From Hydrogenophaga sp. NFH-34 (lineage in GTDB: Bacteria; Pseudomonadota; Gammaproteobacteria; Burkholderiales; Burkholderiaceae_C), in contig NZ_JACBGE010000021.1 of assembly GCF_021401345.1 (NCBI RefSeq), positions 36,001 through 100,000 on the forward strand: a DNA stretch of 64,000 nucleotides, written 5' to 3'. Positions within the stretch are counted from its first letter, which is position 1, and the number at the start of each line of letters is the position of its first letter. The translations under genes and the position numbers were made by a program. This document shows, piece by piece, positions 28,025 through 37,517 of this stretch. The notes beneath the pieces are model-generated. The model did not search any database. It was not told the origin of the DNA and saw only the letters and a program-made list of their open reading frames with translations.

Positions 28025-30564
28025 TGCCCGCCTTCCGGTCCCTGCTGCTGGCCGGGATCCTGTGCCTGCAGGGTGCCCTCCCCGCCATGGCCCAGGCGCC
28101 GAACCCGGACCTGGCCGAACTCGACCGGCTGCAGACCCTGGTGCAACGCAACAGCGCCGAAGCCCTGCAGGCGCTGCAAGCCGAAGCGCCGCGCTTCGCC
28201 AGCGCGGCCGATGCCGATACCCGGCGCACCTACCTGGCGGCGCTGACGGACGCCGCCTTCGAGACCGGACAGGCCGCGGTGGTGACCCAGGCCATTGCGC
28301 AACTGAAGGCGCTGGCAACCGCACAGCACGACGTTTCCGCCCACGTGCTGGCCGTCGCTTTCGAAGCCCGGCAACTGGCCATCGCAGGCAAAACGCGCGC
28401 CGGACTGGACGCCCTGGCGCGCGAAACCGCCGCCGCCGAGCAGGCCACCGACCCCTGGGTGCGCTGGCTCTACCACCTGACGCTGGGCGTCCTCCACAGC
28501 GGCAACGGCCAGTTCGAAACGGCACTGCCCCACATGCTGCGCAGCCTGGAGCTTTCGCGCACGCTGCCGCGCCAGGCGGCCACGGCCGAGCTGCGCTCGC
28601 TCACCCACCTGGAGCAGCTCCACTTCGACATGAAGAACCCGGAGCGCGCGCTGCAGACCATCCGCGAAACGCTGCCGCTGGCCGAGCGTCTGGGCGCCCG
28701 GCAGGCGCAGGGCTGGCTGCACCTGCACCGGGGCAACGTGGCCAACGTGCAGGGCGACCTGGGCACCGCCATGGCTGCCTACCGGCAGGCGCTCGCCATC
28801 GCCCGGGACGGCGGGCTGGCCGGGCTGCGGGCGACGGCGCTGAACAACCTGGGCGACATCCTGCTGCAGCGCAAGGCCTATGCCGAGGTCGAACCCCTGA
28901 TGCGCGAGGCCATGGCCGCCTACCGCGACGCGCACGAGCTGAGCGGGGTCGCCCTGGCGCAAGCCAACCTCGGTTTCTCGCTGATGGGCCAGGGCCGCAT
29001 CGCGGCCGGTGTGCAGGACGTGGAAGCCAGCATCCGGTTCATGCGCGAAGCCGGCGCCCAGCCGATGGAAGAGCAGTTGCTCGCCGAGCTTTCGCGCATG
29101 TATGAGCAGGCCGGCCTGTACCGCGAAGCCATCGACACCACCCGCCAGCAGCAAGCGCTGGCCAGGGACCTGTTCCACACCGAGCGCGAACAGGCCGTGG
29201 CCGCGCTGCAGGAACGCTTCAACAGCGCCGAGCGCCAGCGCCAGATCGAGCAGCTCGCCCAGGCCAACCGGATCCAGGACGCCGAACTGCGCGTGCGGCG
29301 CCTGCAGCAAATCGGCCTGGCCGCCACGGTGGCGCTGGCCCTGCTGGCGGCCGGCATCAGCTTCTGGCAGTACCGGCGCACCCGCGCGGCCAATGCGGCG
29401 CTGGCCGCCGCCCGGCACCAGGCCGAGGGCGCGCTGGCCGAAAAGAACCTGTTCCTGGCGACCGCCAGCCACGACCTGCGCCAGCCGGTGCACGCCATGT
29501 CACTGATGGTGGAAGCGATCGGCCTGCGCAACAGCGACCCGGTGCTGCGCCCCCTGGTGGCCGACCTGCGCACCAGCATGCAGGCCATGAGCCAGTTGTT
29601 CAACGCGCTGCTGGATCTCTCGCGCCTGGAATCGGGCCAGCCGCTGGGCACCCAGGGCGCGGTGGACCTGAACGTGCTGCTCGCGGACGTGGTGCGGCTG
29701 TTCCGCGAGCAGGCCAGTCTTGGCGGTCTGGCCCTGCGGCTGCGCCTGCCGCGCGGCGGCGCCACCGTGTGGGCCGAACCCGTGCTGCTGCGCCAGGCGC
29801 TGGCCAACCTGGTGCAGAACGCGATCCGCTACACCCCGCAGGGCAAGGTGCTGGTGAGCGTGCGAGCACGCGGAGGCGACTGGCTGGTCGAGGTGCGCGA
29901 CACCGGCATCGGCATCGCCGTGGCCGAGCAGGACCGGGTGTTCAGCCCCTACTACCGGGGGGAGCGGGCAGACCAAATGGCCGACGCGGGACACGGCCTG
30001 GGGCTGGCGGTGGTGGCCCGCTGCGCCGAACAGATGGGCGCCACCTATGGCCTGCAATCGCGGGCCGGCCGGGGTTCGTGCTTCTGGCTGCGGCTGCCGG
30101 CCCACGCCACCCCGGCAGCGGTCGCGCCCGCCGGGCCCGCTGCCATGCACCGGGAGGCGATCGCGGCCGATCCGCTGCAGGGCCGCTGCCTGGTGCTGGA
30201 CGACGACCCGCACGTGCTCAAGGCCTGGCGCGCCATGCTCGACGCCTGGGGCGTGACCGCGGCGTACGCGAGCACCGGGGCGCAGGCCCATGCCCGGCTG
30301 GATGCGGGTTTTGAGCCGGACGCGATCTTCTGCGACCAGCGACTGGGGCCGGGCGACAGCGGCTTCACCGTGCTGCGCCAGTTGCTGGCCCGCTGTCCGC
30401 AGGCCAGCGGCGCCATGGTCAGCGGGGAGCTGCAGTCGGCCGAACTGTCGCAGGCGGAGGACGAGGGTTACCTGGTGCTGCGCAAGCCGCTGGACCCGGC
30501 CGCACTGCGGCCCCTGCTGGAGACCTGGCTGGCCCGGCAGCCGGCCCACACGTCCGCGCCGTGA
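28024..30564 (+). CDS. TPR-containing hybrid sensor histidine kinase/response regulator
   Basis: An 846-residue membrane sensor with a signal peptide (about 1-24) and a periplasmic region of tetratricopeptide-like helical repeats (about 60-400, e.g. GWLHLHRGNVANVQGDLGTA). A single transmembrane helix follows at about 430-450, then a HisKA domain with phosphoacceptor His483 (ASHDLRQP) and an ATPase with NLVQNAIRY, DTGIGI and GHGLGLAVV. A C-terminal receiver with Asp771 (IFCDQRL) completes it. The signal is unknown. It forms a pair with the upstream LuxR regulator; the extra receiver suggests internal phosphorelay or feedback. Confidence 0.91.
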   Translation: MPAFRSLLLAGILCLQGALPAMAQAPNPDLAELDRLQTLVQRNSAEALQALQAEAPRFASAADADTRRTYLAALTDAAFETGQAAVVTQAIAQLKALATAQHDVSAHVLAVAFEARQLAIAGKTRAGLDALARETAAAEQATDPWVRWLYHLTLGVLHSGNGQFETALPHMLRSLELSRTLPRQAATAELRSLTHLEQLHFDMKNPERALQTIRETLPLAERLGARQAQGWLHLHRGNVANVQGDLGTAMAAYRQALAIARDGGLAGLRATALNNLGDILLQRKAYAEVEPLMREAMAAYRDAHELSGVALAQANLGFSLMGQGRIAAGVQDVEASIRFMREAGAQPMEEQLLAELSRMYEQAGLYREAIDTTRQQQALARDLFHTEREQAVAALQERFNSAERQRQIEQLAQANRIQDAELRVRRLQQIGLAATVALALLAAGISFWQYRRTRAANAALAAARHQAEGALAEKNLFLATASHDLRQPVHAMSLMVEAIGLRNSDPVLRPLVADLRTSMQAMSQLFNALLDLSRLESGQPLGTQGAVDLNVLLADVVRLFREQASLGGLALRLRLPRGGATVWAEPVLLRQALANLVQNAIRYTPQGKVLVSVRARGGDWLVEVRDTGIGIAVAEQDRVFSPYYRGERADQMADAGHGLGLAVVARCAEQMGATYGLQSRAGRGSCFWLRLPAHATPAAVAPAGPAAMHREAIAADPLQGRCLVLDDDPHVLKAWRAMLDAWGVTAAYASTGAQAHARLDAGFEPDAIFCDQRLGPGDSGFTVLRQLLARCPQASGAMVSGELQSAELSQAEDEGYLVLRKPLDPAALRPLLETWLARQPAHTSAP

Positions 30565-30581
30565 CCCGCCTTCCTGCCCCC

Positions 30582-30977
30582 TCAGGCCAGGTCCCCGTCC
30601 ACGTACAACCAGCGCCCGCCCTCGCGCACGAAACGGCTGGTTTCGTGCAGGCGCTGGCCGCGGCCGGCCACCCGCGAACGCGCCACGAACTCGACCTCGG
30701 CATGGTCCGCGTCGACCGTCCGGTGCGCACGCACGTCCAGCCCCAGCCACTTCACACCCTGCTCCAGCGCCAGATCGGCCGGCCGGGTGCTGGCGTGCCA
30801 GCTCTCGCGCAGATAGGCCACGCGCTCCAGCACGAAGGCGCTGTAGCGCGAGCGCATGAGGCTTTCGGCGTCGGGGGCAGGGTCACCGGCCTCCAGGAAA
30901 CGCCCGCAGCAGGCATCGAAGGCGAAGGGTCGGCCGCGCGCATCGGCACGGCCGCAAGGGCAGAGAGCAGGCAGCAT
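30582..30977 (-). CDS. YchJ-family protein
   Basis: A 131-residue protein of the UPF0225/YchJ family, starting LPALCPCGRADARG with a later CCGRFL. The cysteines resemble a SEC-C-like metal-binding motif, followed by an NTF2-like domain (SLMRSRYSAFVLERVAYLRESWH). The start at 30977 gives the family-typical N terminus, although no strong ribosome-binding site precedes it; an upstream in-frame ATG at 31025 is possible. It is divergent from the GST gene and convergent with the hybrid kinase gene. Function is unknown. Confidence 0.85.
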   Translation of the reverse strand: MLPALCPCGRADARGRPFAFDACCGRFLEAGDPAPDAESLMRSRYSAFVLERVAYLRESWHASTRPADLALEQGVKWLGLDVRAHRTVDADHAEVEFVARSRVAGRGQRLHETSRFVREGGRWLYVDGDLA

Positions 30978-31130
30978 GAAAAGAGAAAACCCGTCGGCGC
31001 ACACACCGGATGGCGTGCAGACCATGGGCCTATCGTAGCGGCAACACGCAGCCCGGCGCGCCGGGTGCTACGGTCTGGAGCTGGCTGCCGGCACCTGCCC
31101 GGCATTCCCCCTATCTCCGAGGAGTCCCCC

Positions 31131-31829
31131 ATGGCCGATCTGTCCGCCTTTCCCATCACCCGCAAGTGGCCCGCCGCCCACCCCGACCACATTCAGCTCT
31201 ACAGCCTGCCCACGCCCAATGGCGTGAAGGTGTCGATCGCGCTGGAGGAACTGGGTCTGCCCTATGAGGCGCACCGCGTGGCCTTCGACACCAACGACCA
31301 GCTCTCGCCCGAATTCCTTTCGCTCAACCCGAACAACAAGATCCCGGCCATCATCGACCCCGACGGCCCGGGCGGCCAGCCGCTGCCGCTGTTCGAGTCG
31401 GGCGCGATCCTGATCTACCTGGCCGACAAGACCGGCCGCCTGCTGCCCGCCGACCCGGCCACGCGGTACCAGGCCCTGCAATGGCTGATGTTCCAGATGG
31501 GCGGCATCGGCCCCATGTTCGGCCAGCTCGGCTTCTTCCACAAATTCGCCGGCAAGGACATCGAGGACAAGCGCCCCCTGGGCCGCTACGCCACCGAATC
31601 GCGCCGCCTGCTGGGCGTGCTGAACCAGCATCTGCAGGGCAAGGCCTGGCTGGTGGGCGACGACTACAGCATCGCCGACATCGCGGTCTTCCCCTGGGTG
31701 CGCAACCTCGTGGGTTTCTACGGCGCCGGCGACCTCGTGGGCTTCCAGGACTTCCCCGAAGTCGAACGCGTGCTGCAAGCCTTCCTGGCCCGCCCGGCAG
31801 TGCAGCGCGGCCTGACGATTCCGGGCTGA
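31131..31829 (+). CDS. glutathione S-transferase, YfcG/YghU (nu) type
   Basis: A 232-residue GST with an N-terminal thioredoxin-like domain (IQLYSLPTPNGVKVSIALEELGLPYEAHRV) and a helical C-terminal domain with the GRY, YSIADIAVFPWVRN pattern. The TPNGxK motif is characteristic of the disulfide-bond oxidoreductases YfcG and YghU, which bind two glutathiones and reduce organic hydroperoxides or disulfides. A GAGGAG ribosome-binding site precedes the ATG at 31131. It looks monocistronic. Confidence 0.93.
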   Translation: MADLSAFPITRKWPAAHPDHIQLYSLPTPNGVKVSIALEELGLPYEAHRVAFDTNDQLSPEFLSLNPNNKIPAIIDPDGPGGQPLPLFESGAILIYLADKTGRLLPADPATRYQALQWLMFQMGGIGPMFGQLGFFHKFAGKDIEDKRPLGRYATESRRLLGVLNQHLQGKAWLVGDDYSIADIAVFPWVRNLVGFYGAGDLVGFQDFPEVERVLQAFLARPAVQRGLTIPG

Positions 31830-31904
31830 GCAAACCATACCCCGGAACCCGTGCCCCCGGCCAGGGCACCCGTGGAACCGGCTCCGCCGGGCCACAGGGT
31901 GCGT

Positions 31905-31946
31905 CCCCCCTCCCAGCGCCGCGCGGCGGCGCGCCAGAGAGGGGGG
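31905..31946. repeat. GC-rich inverted repeat in gst-trkH gap
   Basis: CCCCCCTC at 31905-31912 pairs with GAGGGGGG at 31939-31946 around an inner GCGCC/GGCGC stem, followed by another G-rich arm to about 31972. It lies between the convergent gst and trkH genes and could end transcription from either side. The motif GAACCGG with CCGC and GGGCC just before it is shared with the element near 34948, which suggests a dispersed Comamonadaceae-type repeat family. Confidence 0.55.
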
Positions 31947-31978
31947 AAGCCGCCCCCGGCGGCGCAGGGGGGTGCGCT

Positions 31979-33439
31979 CTACTTCCTCCAGAAGTGCCCG
32001 GTGAAAAGCACCAGGAACGACAGCAGCTCCAGCCGGCCCAGCAGCATGGCGAAACTCAGGATGTTTAGCTGCAAGCTGGTCAGCACGCCATAGTGGCTGG
32101 ACGGCCCCACCAGCCCCAGGCCGGGGCCGATGTTGTTGACCGTGGCCACCACGGCCGAAAACGCGGTCACGATGTCCAGCCCCGTGAACAGCAGCAACAT
32201 GGTCAGGCCCATGGTGGCAGCGCCGTAGATCAGCATGAAGCCGAGCACGGCGTTCATCACCTGCGGCGGCACCACCTGATGGCCGAGCGTCACCGGGTTG
32301 ACCACGCGCGGGTGGATGATGCGCACCAGCTCGCGCCGGGCCTGCTTAAGCAGCAGCACCATGCGCACCAGCTTGATCCCGCCGCCGGTCGAGCCCGCGC
32401 ACGAGACGAACGTGCCCAGGAAGATCAGCAGCACCGGCGCGAACACCGGCCATTGCGCGTAGTCGGTGGTGGCGTAGCCGGTGGTGGTGGCGACCGAAAT
32501 CACGTGGAACGCGCTCTTGCGCAGCGCTTCGCCGATGTCGGCGTACACCCCATGCACCATGAGCAGCACCGTGACCAGCACGATGGCCAGCGCCATCACG
32601 ACCAGGTAGGTGCGGATCTCGCGGTCCTGCGTCAGCGGCTTGAGCGTGCGGTTGCGCAGCACGATGAAGTAGCGCACGAAGCTGATGCCCGAAATCACCA
32701 TGAAAAACATGCTCACGTACTCGACGCGGTCGGACTGGAAGTAGCCCAGGCTCTCGTCGTGCGATGAGAGCCCGCCCAGCCCCATGGTCGTGCACATGTG
32801 CATGAAGGCGTCGGCCCAGCCCATGCCGGCCCAGCGGTAGGCCAGCAGGCAGGCAGCGGAAAACAGGAAGTACACGCCCCAGAGGCCGCGCGCCGTCTCG
32901 GCGATGCGGGGCGTGAAGCGGGTGTCCTTCATCGGCCCGGGCGTCTCGGCCTTGTAGAGCTGCACCCCGCCCAGGCCCAGCAGCGGCAGCACCGCCACCA
33001 CCAGCAGCATGATGCCCAGCCCGCCCAGCAGCTGCAAGAAGCACCGCCACACGTTGACCGACACCGGCAGCGCATCCAGCCCGTTGAGCGCCGTGGCGCC
33101 CGTGGCGGTGAGGGCGCTCATGGCCTCGAAGTAGGCCTGGGTCCAGGTGATACCGGGCACGGTGAACATCAGCGGCACGGCCGAAAACGCCGGCAGCAGC
33201 AGCCACACCATGTTCACCAGCAGGAAGCCGTCCTTGGCCTGGAGTTCACGCCGGTGCGGTCGCGTCAGCATCCAGATGACCCAGCCACTGGCCAGCGCCA
33301 GCCCGAAAGCCCCCTCCCAGACAAAGCGGTAGCTCTCGTGGTCCTCGCTCCAGGCCCAGGCCAGCGGCACCAGGAAGGCGAACGAAAAGGCCACGAGCAC
33401 ACGCGAGAAGACGTTGAGGGCCGGCAGGATGCTGGTCAT
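31979..33439 (-). CDS. trkH: Trk-type potassium uptake protein TrkH
   Basis: A 486-residue inner-membrane K+ translocator with the four pore-loop repeats of the Trk/Ktr family. The selectivity regions are recognisable as SALTATGATAL, MCTTMGLGGLSS, VATTTGYATTD and VATVNNIGPGLG. It moves potassium with protons or sodium and is gated by cytoplasmic TrkA, whose gene precedes it by 27 bases. Length and membrane pattern match E. coli TrkH. Confidence 0.95.
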   Translation of the reverse strand: MTSILPALNVFSRVLVAFSFAFLVPLAWAWSEDHESYRFVWEGAFGLALASGWVIWMLTRPHRRELQAKDGFLLVNMVWLLLPAFSAVPLMFTVPGITWTQAYFEAMSALTATGATALNGLDALPVSVNVWRCFLQLLGGLGIMLLVVAVLPLLGLGGVQLYKAETPGPMKDTRFTPRIAETARGLWGVYFLFSAACLLAYRWAGMGWADAFMHMCTTMGLGGLSSHDESLGYFQSDRVEYVSMFFMVISGISFVRYFIVLRNRTLKPLTQDREIRTYLVVMALAIVLVTVLLMVHGVYADIGEALRKSAFHVISVATTTGYATTDYAQWPVFAPVLLIFLGTFVSCAGSTGGGIKLVRMVLLLKQARRELVRIIHPRVVNPVTLGHQVVPPQVMNAVLGFMLIYGAATMGLTMLLLFTGLDIVTAFSAVVATVNNIGPGLGLVGPSSHYGVLTSLQLNILSFAMLLGRLELLSFLVLFTGHFWRK

Positions 33440-33466
33440 AAAAAAAGCGCAGACCGGAAAATGGGA

Positions 33467-34858
33467 TCAGCCGAAGAACGTGGCGCTGACCTGGAACAGG
33501 CGCTCGACCTCACGCACCTGGCGCTTGTCCGGGATGAAGATGATGATGTGGTCGTCGGCCTCGATCAGGGTGTCGTGGTGCGGCATCAGCACCTGCGACT
33601 TGCGCCCCTGTCCGCGCACGATGGCGCCGAAACGCGCCCCGGCCGGCAGGCGGATCTCGTCGACACGGCGGCCCACGAGCCGCGAGGTCTTCACGTCGCC
33701 GCGCGCGATGCCTTCCAGCGCCTCGGCGGCACCGCGGCGCAGGCTGTGCACCGCCGCCACGTCGCCCCGGCGCAGATGCGCCAGCAGCTCGCCGATCACG
33801 GTCTGGGCTGGCGACACCGCGATGTCGATCGCGCCGCCCTGCATCATGTCGGCGTAGGCGCGGCGGTTGATCAGCGACATCACCCGGTTGGCGCCCATGC
33901 GCTTGGCCAGCATGGCCGACATGATGTTGTCCTCGTCGTCGCTGGTCAGGGCGATGAACATGTCCATATCGCCCACGTTTTCTTCGTGCAGCAGGTCCTC
34001 GTCGGCGCCGTCGCCCTGCAGGATCAGCGTGCTCGACGGCAACTGGCTGGCCAGGTACTCGCAGCGCTGGCGGTCGCGTTCGATGATCTTCACCTCGCAC
34101 TGCCCGGCCAGGCTGCGCGCCAGCCGCAAGCCCACCTTGCCTCCGCCGGCGATCATCACGCGCTGCACCGGCTTGTCGATGTTGTGGATGGCCGCCAGCA
34201 CCTGGCGGATCTGCTGCCTGTCGGCGAGCACGAACACCTCGTCGCCCGGCAGGATGCGGGTGCTGGGCTTGGCCTCCATCTCGGTGTCGAGCCGGTACAG
34301 CGCCACCACCCGCATCTCGGCGTGCGGAAAGCGGTCGCGCAACTCGCCGATGGTGTGCCCCACCACCGCCCCGCCCACCGCCGCGCGCACCACGATCAGG
34401 CAGGCCCGCTGCTGCGAGAACTCCACCACCTGCAGCGCTTCGGGATAACTGATGAGCTTGTGGATGTAGCGCGTGACCGACTCTTCCGGGCAGATCACGT
34501 TGTCCACCGCGAACCCGCTATTGCCCAGCAACTCGTCGCCTTCGACGAATTCGGGCGAGCGCAGGCGCGCGATGGTGGTGGGCACGTTGAACAGGTCGTG
34601 CGCCACCTTGCAGACCACCAGATTGGCCTCGTCGGCGGCCGCGCAGGCGATCACCATGTCGGCATCGCGGGCGCCGGCCTCCTGCAACACCGAGGGCTGG
34701 ATGCCATTGCCGACCACGCCGCGCAGATCGAGCTTCTCTTCCAGCAGACGCAGGCGGCTGGGGTCCTGGTCGATGACGGTGATGTCGTTCTGCTCGGACA
34801 CCAGGCTTTCGGCCACGCTTTCACCGACACGGCCTGCGCCCAGGATAATGATTTTCAT
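33467..34858 (-). CDS. trkA: Trk potassium regulatory NAD-binding protein TrkA
   Basis: A 463-residue cytoplasmic gating subunit with two tandem Rossmann (TrkA_N) and TrkA_C units. The first NAD site is KIIILGAGRVGESVAESL at the N terminus and the second is RVMIAGGGKVGLRLARSL near residue 235. It forms the K+-uptake complex with TrkH, encoded immediately downstream. It starts the two-gene operon, 132 bases after an acyl-CoA dehydrogenase gene that may belong to a different transcript. Confidence 0.96.
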   Translation of the reverse strand: MKIIILGAGRVGESVAESLVSEQNDITVIDQDPSRLRLLEEKLDLRGVVGNGIQPSVLQEAGARDADMVIACAAADEANLVVCKVAHDLFNVPTTIARLRSPEFVEGDELLGNSGFAVDNVICPEESVTRYIHKLISYPEALQVVEFSQQRACLIVVRAAVGGAVVGHTIGELRDRFPHAEMRVVALYRLDTEMEAKPSTRILPGDEVFVLADRQQIRQVLAAIHNIDKPVQRVMIAGGGKVGLRLARSLAGQCEVKIIERDRQRCEYLASQLPSSTLILQGDGADEDLLHEENVGDMDMFIALTSDDEDNIMSAMLAKRMGANRVMSLINRRAYADMMQGGAIDIAVSPAQTVIGELLAHLRRGDVAAVHSLRRGAAEALEGIARGDVKTSRLVGRRVDEIRLPAGARFGAIVRGQGRKSQVLMPHHDTLIEADDHIIIFIPDKRQVREVERLFQVSATFFG

Positions 34859-34915
34859 GATGGGGAATTATCCCCCCCGCGCCACTGGACGGGTTCACCC
34901 CCGCCGCGCTTCGCG

Positions 34916-34933
34916 CGCCCCCTCAAAGGGGCG
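34916..34933. repeat. intergenic hairpin before trkA
   Basis: CGCCCC (34916-34921) and GGGGCG (34928-34933) form a six-pair stem with loop CTCAAA, in the gap between the acyl-CoA dehydrogenase and trkA genes. A GAACCGGTTCCGC palindrome follows at about 34951. Such CCCTCAAAGGGG-type elements are common between genes in Comamonadaceae and may act as weak terminators or processing sites. Confidence 0.55.
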
Positions 34934-34990
34934 GCGCTGGCAGCCCGGCAGAACCGGTTCCGCGGGGCCCTGGCACGAACGGCCCTTCGC

Positions 34991-36118
34991 TCACAGCGCG
35001 CGCTGAATGATGATTTTCTGCACGTCGCTCGTGCCTTCGTAGATCTGGCAGACGCGCACATCGCGCCAGATGCGTTCGAGCGGGAAGTCGTTCACGTAGC
35101 CATAGCCGCCGAGCGTCTGGATCGCCGCCGAGCAGACCTGTTCGGCGGTTTCGCTGGCGAACAGCTTGGCCATCGCGGCCTCTTTCAAGCACGGCAGCCC
35201 CGCGTCGCGCAACGCGGCGGCGTGCCAGATCAGTTGCCGCGCCGCCTCCAGCTTCGTCGCGCATTCGGCGAGCCGGAAGCCCACCGCCTGGTGGTTGAAG
35301 ATCGCGGTGCCGAAGCTCTGGCGCTCTTTGGCGTAGGCGATCGCCACGTCCAGTGCGCTGCGCGCCATGCCCACGCTTTGCGCCGCGATGCCGATGCGGC
35401 CGCCTTCGAGGGCCGACAGCGCGATCTTGTAGCCCTCGCCTTCCTGGCCGATCAGGTTCTCGGCCGGGATGCGGCAGTTGTCGAAGTTGATCTGCGCCGT
35501 GTCGCTGCTGTGCTGGCCGACTTTGTCTTCCAGCCGCGCGACCTGCCAGCCTGGGTTGTCGGTCGGCACCATGAAGGCGCTCATGCCCTTCTTGCCAGCT
35601 CCCTTGTCGGTCACGGCGATGACCACTGCCGCCTGGCCGTTCTTGCCCGAGGTGATGAACTGCTTGACGCCGTTGATGACGTATTCGTCGCCTTCGCGCA
35701 CCGCCGTGGTCCGCAGGCCGGAGGCGTCCGAGCCCACGTGCGGCTCGGTCAGGCAGAAGGCACCCAGGATGTCACCGCGCGCCGCCGGCACCAGCCACTG
35801 CTGCTGCTGCGCGGGCGTGCCGTACTTCATCAGGATCGCGTTGTAGGGGCAGTTGGTGACGCTGATGGCGGTGCTGGTGCCGCCATCGCCGGCCGCGATC
35901 TCTTCCAGCACCAGGGCCAGCGTCAGGTAGTCCAGCCCGGCGCCGCCCAGTTCTTCGGGCACGCAGATGCCGTAGGCGCCCAGTTCGGCCAGCCCCTTGT
36001 GTACGTCCTTCGGGAAGTGGTGCTCCTTGTCCCATTTCGCAGCGTTGGGCCAGAGTTGCTCCTGCGCAAAGCTGCGCACGGCGTCGCGAATCATTTCCTG
36101 GTCTTGGGTCAGCAGCAT
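34991..36118 (-). CDS. acyl-CoA dehydrogenase (short-chain/butyryl type)
   Basis: A 375-residue FAD-dependent acyl-CoA dehydrogenase with the motifs GAFCLTEPHVGSDASGL and QTLGGYGYVNDFPLERIWRDVRV. The catalytic glutamate is in the C-terminal IYEGTSDVQ, the position used by short- and medium-chain dehydrogenases. That separates it from the isovaleryl-type enzyme encoded near 43000. It introduces the first double bond into acyl-CoA and passes electrons to ETF. It is the last gene of the acyl-CoA operon, after the SDR gene (63-base gap). Confidence 0.93.
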   Translation of the reverse strand: MLLTQDQEMIRDAVRSFAQEQLWPNAAKWDKEHHFPKDVHKGLAELGAYGICVPEELGGAGLDYLTLALVLEEIAAGDGGTSTAISVTNCPYNAILMKYGTPAQQQQWLVPAARGDILGAFCLTEPHVGSDASGLRTTAVREGDEYVINGVKQFITSGKNGQAAVVIAVTDKGAGKKGMSAFMVPTDNPGWQVARLEDKVGQHSSDTAQINFDNCRIPAENLIGQEGEGYKIALSALEGGRIGIAAQSVGMARSALDVAIAYAKERQSFGTAIFNHQAVGFRLAECATKLEAARQLIWHAAALRDAGLPCLKEAAMAKLFASETAEQVCSAAIQTLGGYGYVNDFPLERIWRDVRVCQIYEGTSDVQKIIIQRAL

Positions 36119-36181
36119 GGTCAGAAAGCTCCGGGTTGGCGCACCACAGGGCGCCGATGTCTGTCTAGAAAAAGGCCACGC

Positions 36182-36865
36182 TCACCACCCACTCAGGCGG
36201 GTACCGTCGTGGTTGAAAAAACCGCCGTTATCGGCCGCCTGGGCCGCGGCCAGCGTGGCACGCAGGCCGGCGGCGCTGTCGCTCACCGACACGGGCGCCT
36301 GCTGGCCGCCCATGTCGGTCTGCACCCAGCCGGGGTGGAAGCACAGGAACAGTGCCCGCGGGTAGGCATGGCGCGCCGATGCCACCGCCATGTTGAGCGC
36401 CGCCTTGCTGACGCGGTAGAGCCAGGCCCCGCTGCCCGGCACGGTGCCGATCTGGCCCATCGCGCTGGAGAGAAAACCGAAGCGGCCGCCACCCGCATCG
36501 CGGCTGTCCTCCACGAGCGGGGCCACCTGCGGAATCACCTGCATGGCGCCAAGCACGTTGGCGTGCATCACGCGGTCGAACATCTCGCGCGTCGGCGGTT
36601 GCTGTGCATCGGTGCGGGCGCACATCACCCCGGCCACGTACCAGGCGCGGTCGATGCGCTCGCCGTCCAGTTGCCAGGCCAGACCGCTCACACTGGCGGG
36701 CTCGGCCACATCCAGGCGCAGCGTCTGGCAGCCCATAGCCTGCAAGGCTTGCAGGCCCGCATCGTCGCGCGCGGTCGCGATCACACGCTCGCCCGCGGTC
36801 AGGCTCTGCCGCGCCAGTTCGTGGCCGATGCCGCGCGAGGCACCGATGATCAAAGTGGTCGTCAT
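36182..36865 (-). CDS. short-chain dehydrogenase/reductase
   Basis: A 227-residue SDR oxidoreductase with the cofactor motif TLIIGASRGIGHELA, catalytic Ser in LSSAMGQIG and the Tyr-x3-Lys pair in LYRVSKAAL. The subfamily resembles bacterial C-factor/CsgA-like SDRs that often use NADP(H). The substrate is unknown. Its ATG overlaps the stop of the longest reading of the PPOX-like gene (ATGA), and an AGGA ribosome-binding site stands 7 bases upstream. Confidence 0.9.
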   Translation of the reverse strand: MTTTLIIGASRGIGHELARQSLTAGERVIATARDDAGLQALQAMGCQTLRLDVAEPASVSGLAWQLDGERIDRAWYVAGVMCARTDAQQPPTREMFDRVMHANVLGAMQVIPQVAPLVEDSRDAGGGRFGFLSSAMGQIGTVPGSGAWLYRVSKAALNMAVASARHAYPRALFLCFHPGWVQTDMGGQQAPVSVSDSAAGLRATLAAAQAADNGGFFNHDGTRLSGW

Positions 36866-37517
36866 GGGGTGTCCTGTCTGCAGCGGTTCAGGGCAGCCGG
36901 TCGGCCAGGCCTTCGGCCGCCAGTTGGGCCTGGTAACGGGCGCGCCTCGTCGTCCGTTTCGGTGACCACCGTGCTGCCCAGCTGGGCCCGCAGCATCGCG
37001 TTCATGGACGGGAAGGCGGCCGCGGCCGCCTGCGGTCGCCACACCCGCGCCCGCAGCAGCGCCTTGGGGCAGTGCAGGTAGGCCTCGCGCACCGTCACCT
37101 CGATCACGAGGCGCGGGCGCCAGCTTTGGCCTTCGGGCGCAAAACGTTCGGTATAGGCGGGTTCGTCGCGCAGACGCGCCGTGCCGTTGACCCGCAGCAC
37201 CTCGTCCACCCCCGGCACCAGGAACAGCAGGCCGATGCGGGGATCGGCCAGCAGGTTCTCCAGCGTGTCGAGCCGGTTGTTGCCCGTGGCATCGGGGATC
37301 AGCAGCGTGTGGGCATCGGGCGCCAGCACGAAACTGGCCGGCCCGCCGCGCGGCGACGCGTCGAGCCCCGCCCCGTCGCCGCCTGCACTGGCCACCACAC
37401 ACAGCGGCGCCTGCGCCACGATGCGGCGCATGGTGGCGTCGAGGTGGCCAAGCTGCTTGGCCTGCGAACGGGGTGAGGCGCCCGGATACAGGCGCCGCAG
37501 CGCGTCCAGCGAATCGA

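Noticed and set aside
32798..37081. A very long open frame (about 1400 codons) on the plus strand
   Set aside because: It is antisense to trkH, trkA, the acyl-CoA dehydrogenase and SDR genes; long open frames are expected by chance in GC-rich DNA and the translation is arginine/alanine/histidine-rich without domains.
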